Shown here: piece after piece, positions 31,137 to 40,400 of the stretch
Layout of the letters: each line of letters begins with the position of its first letter
Position numbering within the stretch: the first letter of the stretch is position 1
NCBI GenBank assembly: GCA_016787415.1
Contig: JAEUUT010000048.1
Coordinates: forward strand, 1 to 45,663
Source of the DNA: Saprospiraceae bacterium
GTDB taxonomy: Bacteria; Bacteroidota; Bacteroidia; Chitinophagales; Saprospiraceae
Reading direction: 5' to 3'
DNA: 45,663 nucleotides
Position numbers and translations under genes: made by a program
Notes under the pieces: generated by a model
Databases searched by the model: none
The model's input: the letters and a program-made list of their open reading frames with translations, nothing else
What the model was told of the DNA's origin: nothing

Positions 31137-31144
31137 CAAAAATA
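31137..31144 (-). promoter_or_regulatory. -7 promoter box of the alpha/beta hydrolase gene
   Basis: Minus-strand TATTTTTG fits TAnnTTTG, 25 bases upstream of ATG 31111. Confidence 0.5.
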
Positions 31145-31220
31145 GCAAAAACCGCCAAACTAAATCATTTGTAGAAAATGAGGCTCAACAGCATAGAGTC
31201 TGCGGGCAAAAGCAATGCAA

Positions 31221-32315
31221 TCAGTTTTTTGTATCAAAAGTCAATTTGTAGTGATACGTCACAAACAACAGGATAGCCAGAAGTACGATAGCGCCTGCCT
31301 GGTGCAATACGCCCAATACCACAGGAATTCCGCCGTTGCAGTTGATCAGGGTAAATATACCAAGCAATACCTGAATACCCAGCATACTCAGCAATGCAAT
31401 TGTTCCTGAACGCAATGCAGGCGCCTTCCGCGTATCCGCAGCCGTACGCCACACAAAATAAATCATCAAACCAGAAAGCAGGTAAGCCGTGTTGCGATGC
31501 AAAAACTGAATCAGGGTTGGCATAAAAATATCGCTGTCATAATGCTGAAAATTTTCAGCAGTCCAGTTTGCAGTATCCAGCAACAAGGCCGGCAGATAAC
31601 TTCCATGCATGTCAGGCCAGGTTGGGTACGACAAGCCGGCTTTGGTGCCCGACATCATGGCGCCCAATGCAATTTGTACAAATGCCACGCCGACCATTGT
31701 CCACAAAAATGCAAGCCCGTTCTTTTTCATTACATCGGCTGACTTGCGTATGCCTTCGGGCTTAAAAGCAATAAACGTCGTCCAAAGCAAGTAGGAGAAA
31801 ATGATGATAGCCATACACAGGTGCAAAGTCAGGTTGTAGGCATTTACCCAGGGGCGTTTAATCAGTCCGCTGGCTACCATGATCCATCCGAAAAAACCTT
31901 CCAGGCCGGCCAGTGCTACTACGATCAGGAGTCTGGGGAGCAGGCGCTTTGAAAACATGCCTTTCATCAAAAACCAACCAAATGGAATGATAAAGACCAG
32001 AAACATGAGCCGGGCCCACAGTCGATGGAAGTATTCCCAGAAGTAAATAAACTTGAATGCATCCAGGCTCATTCCCTGATTGATCTTATGGTACTGAGGC
32101 GTCTGTTGGTACAGTTCGTAGGCCGACTGCCAGGCGGCTTCCGAAAGAGGCGGCAGGGTACCTGTCACAATCTCCCAGCGCGTGATGCTCAATCCGCTGC
32201 CCGTGAGCCTTGTAATGCCTCCCAATGCAATTTGAATTAAAATCATGACCAGCCCGGTGATGAGCCATATTTTAACCGCGCGAGGAATAGCGGTGTCTTC
32301 TGAAAATCGAAACAT
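31221..32315 (-). CDS. ctaA: Haem A synthase (COX15/CtaA)
   Basis: A 364-aa inner-membrane protein that converts haem O to haem A for cytochrome c oxidase. Eight TMs in two four-helix repeats, with GGITRLTGSGLSITRWEIVT, FIYFWEYFHRLWARL, LTLHLCMAIIIF, GLSYPTWPDMHGSYLP, FLHRNTAYLL and LGVLHQAGAIVLL, giving the haem histidines (EYFHR, LHLC, LHR, LHQA). A GTG start at 32351 would add 12 residues but its G is the last base of a TAnnTTTG box (32351-32358), so ATG 32315 (MFRFSEDTAIP) with a 30-base leader is preferred. ctaB is not here. The gene borders the candidate origin. Confidence 0.95.
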   Translation of the reverse strand: MFRFSEDTAIPRAVKIWLITGLVMILIQIALGGITRLTGSGLSITRWEIVTGTLPPLSEAAWQSAYELYQQTPQYHKINQGMSLDAFKFIYFWEYFHRLWARLMFLVFIIPFGWFLMKGMFSKRLLPRLLIVVALAGLEGFFGWIMVASGLIKRPWVNAYNLTLHLCMAIIIFSYLLWTTFIAFKPEGIRKSADVMKKNGLAFLWTMVGVAFVQIALGAMMSGTKAGLSYPTWPDMHGSYLPALLLDTANWTAENFQHYDSDIFMPTLIQFLHRNTAYLLSGLMIYFVWRTAADTRKAPALRSGTIALLSMLGIQVLLGIFTLINCNGGIPVVLGVLHQAGAIVLLAILLFVTYHYKLTFDTKN

Positions 32316-32350
32316 CAGAAATGGATTTTTTGATTCGATGAATTTTGACA

Positions 32351-32358
32351 CAAAAATA
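32351..32358 (-). promoter_or_regulatory. -7 promoter box of ctaA
   Basis: Minus-strand TATTTTTG fits TAnnTTTG, 35 bases upstream of ATG 32315; it decides the start codon of ctaA. Confidence 0.55.
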
Positions 32359-32974
32359 GAACGTTTGATTCGGCTACTTTCGAAAGGGTGATACCCCTTT
32401 ATTAATTTTAGATGATTTTAAATTAAAAACCTGCGGCCATCATCAGGGGTGTTAGTTTGTGGAAAACCTCATAACTGCACATACATTCCTCCAGGCTACC
32501 ATTAGTTACCACCTTTTTCTACAGGTTATGTGGAAAAAGGGGCCTTTGTAATCAGTATTTTGTGAAGTTGTTCACAGTATTTCGCAAAAATGTTGAAAAA
32601 CACAGCGTTTGTCGTTTCTCCAGCCCTTGTGTTGTTAACTACCGTTTGCAACGGAGCCGTTACAAACAGCGCGATCGTTGAAACCTGCTCATGTGTATAA
32701 ATTCTCCGTCCTGATGTGAATGACAGTTAATGAAACACAGGGTTTTCCACATACGTGTATTGGTTTTATGCTGTTCATTTTCAGTTTTATAGACATGTTA
32801 TTATTTGTTATGTTTATAACTGTTTCAAACAAGAAGTTGGCTTACTGAAAACGTTCAAAATGAAGAAATTGTAAATTTTTACCTCCTGACAGCAGAATAA
32901 AACTTCGCGTTGCGGGGGAGAACATTTTCATTTATACTGTGTTTTTTAAAACAAAATCCACATTTCACATCCTT
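32359..32974. other. Candidate chromosomal replication origin (oriC)
   Basis: The longest gene-free stretch in the window (about 620 bases), between divergent ctaA and the SRAP gene. TTTTCCACA, a common DnaA-box variant of TTATCCACA, occurs exactly at 32458-32466 (minus), 32529-32537 (minus) and 32743-32751 (plus), and again at 33051-33059 (minus) just inside the next gene. Relaxed boxes include TTGTTCACA at 32568-32576 and AAATCCACA near 32954. AT-rich segments that could unwind lie at 32401-32430 and 32795-32820. The parS-like sites are 4-10 kb to the left. dnaA is not adjacent, as is often so in Bacteroidota. No ORF or RNA gene was recognised here. Confidence 0.65.
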
Positions 32975-33655
32975 ATGTGCGGTCGTTACTCCTTCGCGCC
33001 TACCAAAAAGCAAAAAGCCCAACAACTGGATGCTTTGAAACAGCCCCCAGTGTGGAAAATTCGTTTCAACCTGGCGCCTACCCAATCGGCTTATGTTATT
33101 GCAAATAACAATCCTGCCGAGATCAGGGAAATGAACTGGGGGCTGGTTCCTTCCTGGAGCCGGAATGGTGTGAACAATGGAAAACTGATCAATGCCCGCT
33201 CCGAAACCATTTTTGAAAAACCCTCCTTCCGCGAAGCCGTTTTCAGCAGGCGCTGCCTTGTGCCGGCAGACAGTTTTTATGAATGGCGCAAAGAACCCGA
33301 CGGGCGAAAACTTCCCTATCGCATTTTCCTGAAAAATGGCGACTTGCTCATGATGGCAGGAATTTGGGAACAGTGGGGAGGTGGTACCAACGTACAACAT
33401 ACGTTTTCCATTCTTACCACCGGGCCCAATACTGAAATGGCGTCGCTGCACAATCGAATGCCGCTCATTTTGCCAACAGAAACGGCACAGCAAAAATGGC
33501 TGGGAGATTTGTCCGAATCATCACTGAAAGAAATGCTGGCGCCTCCTGCCGATGGCTTGCTCGATATGTACCGCGTATCGGAACGGCTGAATAGCACTGG
33601 GGTAGATGAGCCGACACTACATGAAGAAGTGGCGGATGCCTTGCGATTGTTTTAA
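32975..33655 (+). CDS. SOS-response-associated peptidase (SRAP; YedK/HMCES family)
   Basis: A 226-aa protein that forms a covalent thiazolidine link with abasic sites in single-stranded DNA and so protects them at forks. The start is fixed at ATG 32975 because catalytic Cys2 must follow Met1 (MCGRYSFAPT); the open frame starts upstream at 32939. Other family motifs are visible: RFNLAPTQSAYVI, MNWGLVPSWSR, INARSETIFEKPSF, RCLVPADSFYEWRK (conserved E) and MASLHNRMPLIL (active-site H). It lies right at the candidate origin; whether that placement matters is unknown. Confidence 0.95.
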   Translation: MCGRYSFAPTKKQKAQQLDALKQPPVWKIRFNLAPTQSAYVIANNNPAEIREMNWGLVPSWSRNGVNNGKLINARSETIFEKPSFREAVFSRRCLVPADSFYEWRKEPDGRKLPYRIFLKNGDLLMMAGIWEQWGGGTNVQHTFSILTTGPNTEMASLHNRMPLILPTETAQQKWLGDLSESSLKEMLAPPADGLLDMYRVSERLNSTGVDEPTLHEEVADALRLF

Positions 33656-33702
33656 TACAAGTTTATACCATATATATGGTGTGGCCAGTGCAACGTTTCT
33701 TC

Positions 33703-34155
33703 CTATTCCCTGTTTTTGGAATCGATGAGGATTGTTACCGGACCGTCATTGAGCAATGACACCTTCATGTCGGCGCCAAAGGAACCTGTGTTTACTGGCC
33801 GCCCAGATTCCTGCCGAAGCGCCTCGACAAAACGTTCGTACAAGGGAATGGCGGTTTCCGGGCGTGCTGCTTTGATAAAGGACGGGCGATTGCCTTTTTT
33901 CGTACTTGCATGCAAGGTAAACTGGCTCACTACGAGCATTTCACCATTGATGTCCTGCACAGAGCGGTTCATAAGCCCTTCATCGTCTGAAAAGACCCTC
34001 AAAGCACTGATTTTTTTGCAAAGCCAGTCAATATCTTCCTGATGGTCTTCCTGTTCAATGCCCAATAAAATGAGAAAACCCCAACCGATGCGGGATTTTT
34101 CTACCCCCTCGATGGTAACTGATGCCTGAGAAACCCTTTGTAATACGACACGCAT
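33703..34155 (-). CDS. dtd: D-aminoacyl-tRNA deacylase
   Basis: A 150-aa editing enzyme that frees D-amino acids (and glycine from tRNA-Ala) from tRNA. Both active-site signatures are intact: MLVVSQFTLHAST (SQFTL) and LLNDGPVTILID (GPVT, cross-subunit Gly-cisPro). ATG 34155 (MRVVLQRVSQASV) is the universal family start; an upstream TTG at 34161 is not used. It is monocistronic and convergent with the SRAP gene. Confidence 0.96.
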   Translation of the reverse strand: MRVVLQRVSQASVTIEGVEKSRIGWGFLILLGIEQEDHQEDIDWLCKKISALRVFSDDEGLMNRSVQDINGEMLVVSQFTLHASTKKGNRPSFIKAARPETAIPLYERFVEALRQESGRPVNTGSFGADMKVSLLNDGPVTILIDSKNRE

Positions 34156-34264
34156 AATCAAATGTGGAAATTGTGAGACTTTTGCATCCAGTTTTCACTA
34201 CCTGCGAAGAAACATTACACGTTTAAATGGATTGGAGTTACAAAGACGTCCATCTTCTTCGCCT

Positions 34265-34299
34265 GATAACCGATAACGAATAACTGATAACTAACAACA
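34265..34299. repeat. Heptamer tandem array (GATAACN)n before the AhpD-like gene
   Basis: GATAACC, GATAACG, AATAACT, GATAACT, AACAACA in strict 7-base period, ending two bases before ATG 34302. Confidence 0.85.
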
Positions 34300-34301
34300 G
34301 A

Positions 34302-34643
34302 ATGTCACTCGTACAAGAATTCAACGACTACCGCGCCCGCATGAACGAGCGCATCCTCGCTACCGACAACAAAGTCATCAAACGGTTCTGGAGCCTCGAC
34401 AACCAAACCTACCAGGAGGGCGCCCTCGATGTTACAACCAAGGAAATGCTTGGCCTTGTAGCATCTATGGTGTTGCGTTGCGATGATTGCATCAAATATC
34501 ACCTGGGCAAGTGCCACGAACTGGGTGTGAGCACCGACCAGATTTTTGAAATTTTTGCGGTGGCCAATATGGTTGGCGGTTCTATCTGCATCCCGCATAC
34601 GCGCCGGGCGGTAGAATACTGGGACGAACTACAGAACGCCTGA
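34302..34643 (+). CDS. AhpD-like carboxymuconolactone-decarboxylase-family protein
   Basis: A 113-aa helical protein. The motif LRCDDCIKYHLGKCHELGV contains CxxC-xx-x-H, the AhpD-type redox/proton-relay site, in an otherwise CMD-like frame (TTKEMLGLVASMVL before it and EIFAVANMVGGSICIPH after it). AhpD-type members reduce AhpC or serve as alkylhydroperoxidases; the true role here is not known. The heptamer array takes the place of the ribosome-binding region. Confidence 0.88.
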   Translation: MSLVQEFNDYRARMNERILATDNKVIKRFWSLDNQTYQEGALDVTTKEMLGLVASMVLRCDDCIKYHLGKCHELGVSTDQIFEIFAVANMVGGSICIPHTRRAVEYWDELQNA

Positions 34644-34651
34644 ACGGGAGA

Positions 34652-35395
34652 CTACTCTTCGTCCAGGTATTCTACCTTGCGCAGCAAACGCAGCCCTACC
34701 CCCAATTCGACGGCGGCATTGCGAATACGCCGTTCGGAAATGGTGATGATATTACCCGGCGTAAACGGGTCGATCACGTTGCCAATAGCCGGCTGGTTGT
34801 ATTGCAGGGTCACGTCTGGTTGTATCGATAATTTTAATTCGCCGCCGATCAGTTCGCTCAGTTTGAACTCGATACCTGTGGCAACGGTAAAACCAGCCAT
34901 CCAGCGATTCATGTAACCCACGCTGGGGTAAAACAATACCAGAGATGGATTGCCGTTCGAAAGGTTGTCGATATTGGTCGAAAGGGTGTAATCGATGCGA
35001 AGTCCGCCGCCGTAATAAAACTTGGCATTGCCACTGGCGCCGAAAGGGCGTTTTTGTTTTGCGCCCAGCACCAGCGAAAGGTTGTTGAACCTGAATTCTT
35101 CGGTAAAAGTCCCGCTTGGCGCGCCCGAGTTGATGTTGTAATACCGGAACCTGTTGGCGCTACCTTTTATGTGGTATCCAATTTGCATAAAAAGAGAGTT
35201 TTTGTCCTCTTCATTATCGACAGATTCGATACTCAGTGCGCCATGGTATTTAAAAAGTGGCTCGCGCTCAAAAGAATTATCCCACTTTTGCAGTCCGATC
35301 GTCGGGCCAAATTGAAACACATACGCCGTGGACTGAGCCTTTACAGAAAGGCAAGTGCAGGCAATTAATGCAGATACATATACAAAACGCATCAT
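34652..35395 (-). CDS. Outer-membrane beta-barrel-like hypothetical protein
   Basis: A 247-aa exported protein (signal MMRFVYVSALIACTCLSVKAQ). The rest is amphipathic beta-strands: YVFQFGPTIGLQKW, SLFMQIGYHIKGSANRFRYY, RFNNLSLVLGAKQ, FYYGGGLRIDYTL, YMNRWMAGFTVATGIEFKLS and AAVELGVGLRLLRK. It resembles the 8- to 10-stranded porin-like proteins of Bacteroidota, but I cannot assign a family. It is convergent with the AhpD-like gene (8-base gap) and divergent from DUF4159. Confidence 0.65.
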   Translation of the reverse strand: MMRFVYVSALIACTCLSVKAQSTAYVFQFGPTIGLQKWDNSFEREPLFKYHGALSIESVDNEEDKNSLFMQIGYHIKGSANRFRYYNINSGAPSGTFTEEFRFNNLSLVLGAKQKRPFGASGNAKFYYGGGLRIDYTLSTNIDNLSNGNPSLVLFYPSVGYMNRWMAGFTVATGIEFKLSELIGGELKLSIQPDVTLQYNQPAIGNVIDPFTPGNIITISERRIRNAAVELGVGLRLLRKVEYLDEE

Positions 35396-35451
35396 AAAAT
35401 CGTTTTTAGGGCGAAAAGTAAGGTTTTATACAAGAACCCCAAGCCCATAAA

Positions 35452-36126
35452 ATGCACAAAGGCAATTATATGCGCATCACAATTCTTTTTTTGCTGCTCC
35501 TGGTACAGTCGGCATGGACGCCTCTGAACCAGCAGCCCCCTACCCTCAAACTTGCCCTGCTGAAATATGCAGGTGGCGGCGACTGGTACAATGACGTCAA
35601 TTCGCTGAAAAACTTGGCCAAATTTTGCAACGACAACCTGCGCACCAATTTTGACCTGGAATTTGCCACAGTGGAGTCGGGCAGCGCCGAAATTTTCAAC
35701 TACCCGATGGTGTACGCTACTGGTCATGGAAATATGTTGTTCACGGATATGGAAGCCCGCAACATGCGCGCTTATCTGGAGGGCGGCGGCTTTCTGATAT
35801 TGAACGACGACTACGGACTGGATCCATTCGTGCGCCCGGCCATGAAAAAAGTATTTCCTGAACTGGACTTTGTAGAATTGCCATTCAATCACCCTGTTTA
35901 CCACCAGAAATACAATTTCAATAACGGCCTCCCGAAGATTCACGAACACGATGGTAAACCCCCGCAAGGGTTTGGGCTCATCTGGCAGGGCCGGCTGGTT
36001 TGTTTTTACGATTTTGAAACAGACCTCGGCGATGGCTGGGACGATGTACACAACGACCCGCTCGAACTCCGCACAAAGGCATTACAAATGGGCGCCAACA
36101 TCGTTCAGTATGTATTTCAGCAATAA
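35452..36126 (+). CDS. DUF4159 secreted protein
   Basis: A 224-aa exported protein. The core is DUF4159 with a ThuA/GATase-like fold: LKLALLKYAGGGDWYNDVNS, LKNLAKFCNDNLRTNF, VYATGHGNMLFTDMEARNMR and LEGGGFLILNDDYGLDPFV. ATG 35452 (MHKGNYMRITIL) or 35470 (MRITILFLLLLVQSAW) may start it; the second gives a more usual signal peptide. The C-terminal LVCFYDFETDLGDGW with a WDDVHNDP loop is also family-typical. Function unknown; family members often neighbour MoxR-type ATPases, absent here. Confidence 0.87.
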   Translation: MHKGNYMRITILFLLLLVQSAWTPLNQQPPTLKLALLKYAGGGDWYNDVNSLKNLAKFCNDNLRTNFDLEFATVESGSAEIFNYPMVYATGHGNMLFTDMEARNMRAYLEGGGFLILNDDYGLDPFVRPAMKKVFPELDFVELPFNHPVYHQKYNFNNGLPKIHEHDGKPPQGFGLIWQGRLVCFYDFETDLGDGWDDVHNDPLELRTKALQMGANIVQYVFQQ

Positions 36127-36142
36127 AAAACGCCCCACTCAC

Positions 36143-36163
36143 ACTCACTACTGACTACTCACT
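36143..36163. repeat. Heptamer tandem array (ACTCACT)n abutting purD
   Basis: ACTCACT, ACTGACT, ACTCACT in perfect 7-base period running directly into ATG 36164; a partial unit lies at 36137-36142. No Shine-Dalgarno sequence is left between array and start codon. Confidence 0.85.
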
Positions 36164-37441
36164 ATGACCATCCTTTTGCTCGGCTCCGGTGGCCGCGAAC
36201 ATACATTTGCCTGGAAACTGGCTCAAAGCAAAAAATGCAGCCGACTGTTTATTGCACCCGGAAATGCGGGTACTTCCGAGTGCGGAGAAAATGTGCCGCT
36301 CGACCCGCTGGATTTTAATGCGGTCGGCCGGTTTGTACTCGAACACAAGGTCGAGATGGTGGTAGTAGGTCCTGAAGAGCCGCTGGTGCGTGGTATTTGG
36401 GATTATTTTCAGGAAAAAGATGACTTGAAAAATATTCCGGTCATTGGCCCGTCCAAAGCAGGAGCAGTCATGGAAGGTAGCAAGGCATGGTCGAAAAAAT
36501 TCATGCAACGCCACCAGATACCCACGGCTGCTTACCGGGAGTTTACAGCTGCCGAACTAGAATCAGGCGTAGAATATCTGCGCCAGCACTCCTTACCCAT
36601 TGTGCTCAAAGCCGACGGGCTGGCTGCCGGCAAGGGGGTGGTAATTTGCCAGAAGCATAAAGAAGCCGAACTGGAATTCAGGGCGATGCTTGATGGTAAA
36701 TTCGGTGCGGCGGGCGAACGCGTGGTGGTGGAAGAATTTCTTACTGGTATAGAATTCAGCGTTTTTGTTCTTACGGATGGAAAAACCTACAAAATTTTGC
36801 CGGAAGCCAAGGACTACAAACGCATCGGCGAAAAAGATACCGGCCCCAATACAGGCGGAATGGGCGCCGTGAGTCCCGTGCCGTTTGTAGACGATGTCAT
36901 GTGGCAGAAAGTGGAAGAGCGTATTATTGCCCCTACAGTCAAAGGCCTCCGAAAAGAAAAAATCGTATACAAAGGGTTTATCTTTTTTGGACTGATCAGT
37001 GTAGCCGGCGAGCCCTATGTCATAGAATACAATTGCCGTATGGGCGACCCGGAAACGGAAGTGGTACTGCCACGGCTGAAAAACGACCTGGTACAATTAT
37101 TTGAAAACTGTGCCAAAGGAACGCTGGGCCGTGTGCGCATCCGTGCCGACAAAAAAATTGCCACCACTATTTTTCTGGTGAGCGGCGGCTACCCCGATCA
37201 CTATGATAAAGGAAAAGTAATGAGTGGGCTGGATCAGGTAAAAGGCAGCCTTGCATTTCATGCAGGCACCCGCAGGCAGGGAAATGAGGTGCTGACCAAT
37301 GGCGGGCGGGTACTGGCACTCACCAGCCTGGGTAAAGACTTAAAGGCGGCTATCCGAAAATCGCGGCGCAACGCAAAAGTGGTTCAGTTTGAAGGAAAAT
37401 ATTATCGGCGCGACATCGGCAAGGATTTAGAGTCTTTGTAA
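36164..37441 (+). CDS. purD: Phosphoribosylamine-glycine ligase
   Basis: GAR synthetase, an ATP-grasp enzyme of step 2 in purine synthesis; 425 aa is standard. It starts ILLLGSGGREHTFAWKLAQS and has VVVGPEEPLVRGIWDYFQE, GPSKAGAVMEGSKAWSKKFM, VLKADGLAAGKGVVIC (ATP-grasp), LPEAKDYKRIGEKDTGPNTG followed by GMGAVSPVPFV and EYNCRMGDPETEVVLPRL. Other pur genes are not adjacent. The start sits directly against a heptamer array (36143-36163). Confidence 0.97.
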   Translation: MTILLLGSGGREHTFAWKLAQSKKCSRLFIAPGNAGTSECGENVPLDPLDFNAVGRFVLEHKVEMVVVGPEEPLVRGIWDYFQEKDDLKNIPVIGPSKAGAVMEGSKAWSKKFMQRHQIPTAAYREFTAAELESGVEYLRQHSLPIVLKADGLAAGKGVVICQKHKEAELEFRAMLDGKFGAAGERVVVEEFLTGIEFSVFVLTDGKTYKILPEAKDYKRIGEKDTGPNTGGMGAVSPVPFVDDVMWQKVEERIIAPTVKGLRKEKIVYKGFIFFGLISVAGEPYVIEYNCRMGDPETEVVLPRLKNDLVQLFENCAKGTLGRVRIRADKKIATTIFLVSGGYPDHYDKGKVMSGLDQVKGSLAFHAGTRRQGNEVLTNGGRVLALTSLGKDLKAAIRKSRRNAKVVQFEGKYYRRDIGKDLESL

Positions 37442-37499
37442 GACTGCGCATACCGCCAAATCCTCCTATCTTCACCAGTCCAAACGCATTGCCTGTATT

Positions 37500-40400
37500 T
37501 TGAAACACTTCCTGCCACATTTTATCCAGGAAAATTACCGAAACGGCATACAGGAAGGCCAACTAAATGCCTTCACGATGTTCGTCGATCTCAGCGGGTT
37601 CACCCAACTGACGGAGACGCTTATGCGCAAAGGCTCGGAGGGCGCCGAAGAATTGTCGGTAGCGCTCAATTATATCTTCCAGCCGATGGTACACCTGGTA
37701 TACGAGCAGGGAGGTTTCATTCCATATTTTGCAGGCGATAGTTTCACAGCAATTTTTCCTACGACATCCAATAGCGCTGCTTCCCAGGAAAACCTGGAGG
37801 TCGGACGCCGTGTCATTTCAACCGCACAGTCTTCCCTCACCCGGTTTGCAGAAGCACAGGCCAACGAGGAATCCTTGTTGTTTCAGCACCATATTGGTAT
37901 CAAAATCGGCCTCTCACAAGGAACGGTGGAATGGGGAATAGTGGGTAAAGAATGCAAAGCCTACTACTTCAGAGGAGCGCCCATCGACGGCTGCGCCCAG
38001 GCCCAGGGTAAGGCGGCCAGCCTGGAAATTGTGGGCGATACCTTGCTGAAACCCTTCCTGCATCCGCTCCAACTGGAAGCGGAAGACCTGCCGGATGAGT
38101 ACTACAAAATTATCCTCCAGCCGGAAAAAGAACAAACACCGGTTAGTAACCCGGAGCCCAGACACTTACCTGAACCGGATCCGCAGTTGATGGCGCAATT
38201 TCTTCCCAAGGAAGTATTTGCAAATCAGGAAATCGGAGAGTTTCGCAATGTGGTGAGCGTATTTATTTCGTTTTCCGGCGTTGAATACCACACAGCGCTC
38301 GATCATTTTGCCTCCGTCGTATTGCAGGAATGCGACAATTTTGGCGCTTATCTGAAAGAAATTGACTTCGGCGACAAAGGCGGAGTCATCTTTTGCCTTT
38401 TTGGCGCACCCATTTCGTTCGAAAACAATGTAGAGCGCGCACTCGAATTTGTAGCTGCTATCCAGGAACAAATGGGCTCGCTGGAAAACCTAACGGGCGC
38501 CAAATACCGCATCGGTATTACGTCCGGACTGGCATTTACAGGTGTCATCGGAAGTGCCGAACGCTGCCAGTATGCCGCCGTAGGCGCCCGCGTCAACCTC
38601 GGCGCCCGTCTTATGATGAAGGCCGGCTGGGGCGAAGTGATGGTAGACGAAAACGTTCAACGCAACCGCAACTTCAAGTTTACATACCGGGGAGAAGGGA
38701 AATATAAGGGATTTACCAAACCGATACCCACGTACGTGCTGACGGGTAGAAACCTGCTTGGACGAGCGAGTTTTTCGGGCGATTATTTTGGCAGGGCTGC
38801 CGAACTTCGGCAATTGGTAGAATTTGCCCACCCACTACGCGAAGGACAATTTGCCGGTGTGGCCTATGTGTTTGGCGAGGCTGGTATTGGCAAAAGCCGG
38901 CTTAGTTACGAGCTTCGCCGGCAAATTCGCGACGCCATGACGGTGAGTTGGTTTACTTGCCAGAGCGACCAGATTCTGCGCAAACCCTTCAATCCTTTTA
39001 TTTATTTTCTCAAAAACTACTTCGAACAGAGCCCGGAAAACACACACGGCCGCAATCGGGAACTGTTTGAGCAGAATTTTATAGAACTGCAATTTGAACT
39101 CACGGAAAGCAAGCACCCGGAAGCCGATGCTGTTCGCCGTGAAATAAGCCGGACACAAAGCGTGCTCGCCGCCATGCTCGGCATACATTACCCGGGCTCG
39201 TTGTGGGAACAACTCGACGGCCGGGGCCGCTACCAGAACGGTTTGGCTGCCATGGCCAATTTGTTCGTAGCCGAGTCGCTGTTGCAGCCCGTCGTGATAG
39301 AACTCGAAGATGCGCACTGGTACGATGAAATGAGCCACGAATTTTTGGCGCAATTTATCCGGCGCGCACAATCCTACCCCTTGCTGTTTCTGGCAACCAG
39401 CCGTTATGAAGACGATGGTTCCAAATCATACCTGTTCAAAAAAAATGTGCTGGACGAGTTGTCGATCCAGAACGTGGAAGTCGACCTCAATTTCCTGCAT
39501 CCGGAAGACCTGAAGGCTTTTGCAGAAGCACGACTGGGCGGAAACCTGCATCCGGAACTGCTCGAATTGCTGCAACGCATGACGCAGGGCAATCCTTTCT
39601 ATATCGAACAAATGGCCGAGTATTTCCGCGAAGCCAATTTGCTCAAAAATACGGGCGGCTTGCTGCAACTGAAAAACCAGGACGTGCAAATGAATGATTC
39701 CGTCAAGGAAATCATGATGGCGCGTATCGACCGGCTCAGCGGACTGGTGAAAGAAACGGTAAAAGCGGCAGCGGTGATCGGCCGCGAATTTGAACTTCCC
39801 GTTCTGTCGGCCGTCATGGCCAAACAGGAAGAGTTTATCCGGAAAAACGGCGACATGGAAACGGTGCTTCGCGAGCAAATCCAGACTGCCGAGAAGTGGC
39901 AGGTATGGTATGCCATGAATGAACTGCGCTATATTTTCCGCCACTCGCTCCTGCGCGAAGCCGCCTACGATATGCAATTGCGCACCCGCCTGCGCGAACT
40001 GCACCAACTCATAGCAGATGCGATCGAACATTTGTATCCCAATTCGGAGGAACGGTATGTCGACCTCGCATTCCACTACGAACAGGCGGAAGAAGAGCGC
40101 AAAACGAATAAATACCTCGAAAAAGCCGCGCGCTACTCCCAGCGAAATTTCCTGAACAGGCAGGCACTGGCTTTTTATGGAAAATTGATTGCCAATACCC
40201 TCGATAAGGATAAAAAAGGCAAAAAAGTTATCAAACTCATCCTCCGAAAAGGTACCGTCCACGAACTTGTAGGGCAATGGGATGAAGCCGAACGCGATTA
40301 CCGCATGGCGCTCGAACGCGCTAAAAACCTGAACGACTGGTATTTGATCGGGCGCAGCAACCGCCGACTGGGTCAGTTGCTGATGTTGCGCGGCAATTAC

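Noticed and set aside
32349..32351. GTG start for ctaA giving 12 extra residues
   Set aside because: The G is part of a TAnnTTTG promoter box, and ATG 32315 begins at the usual N-terminus of the family.
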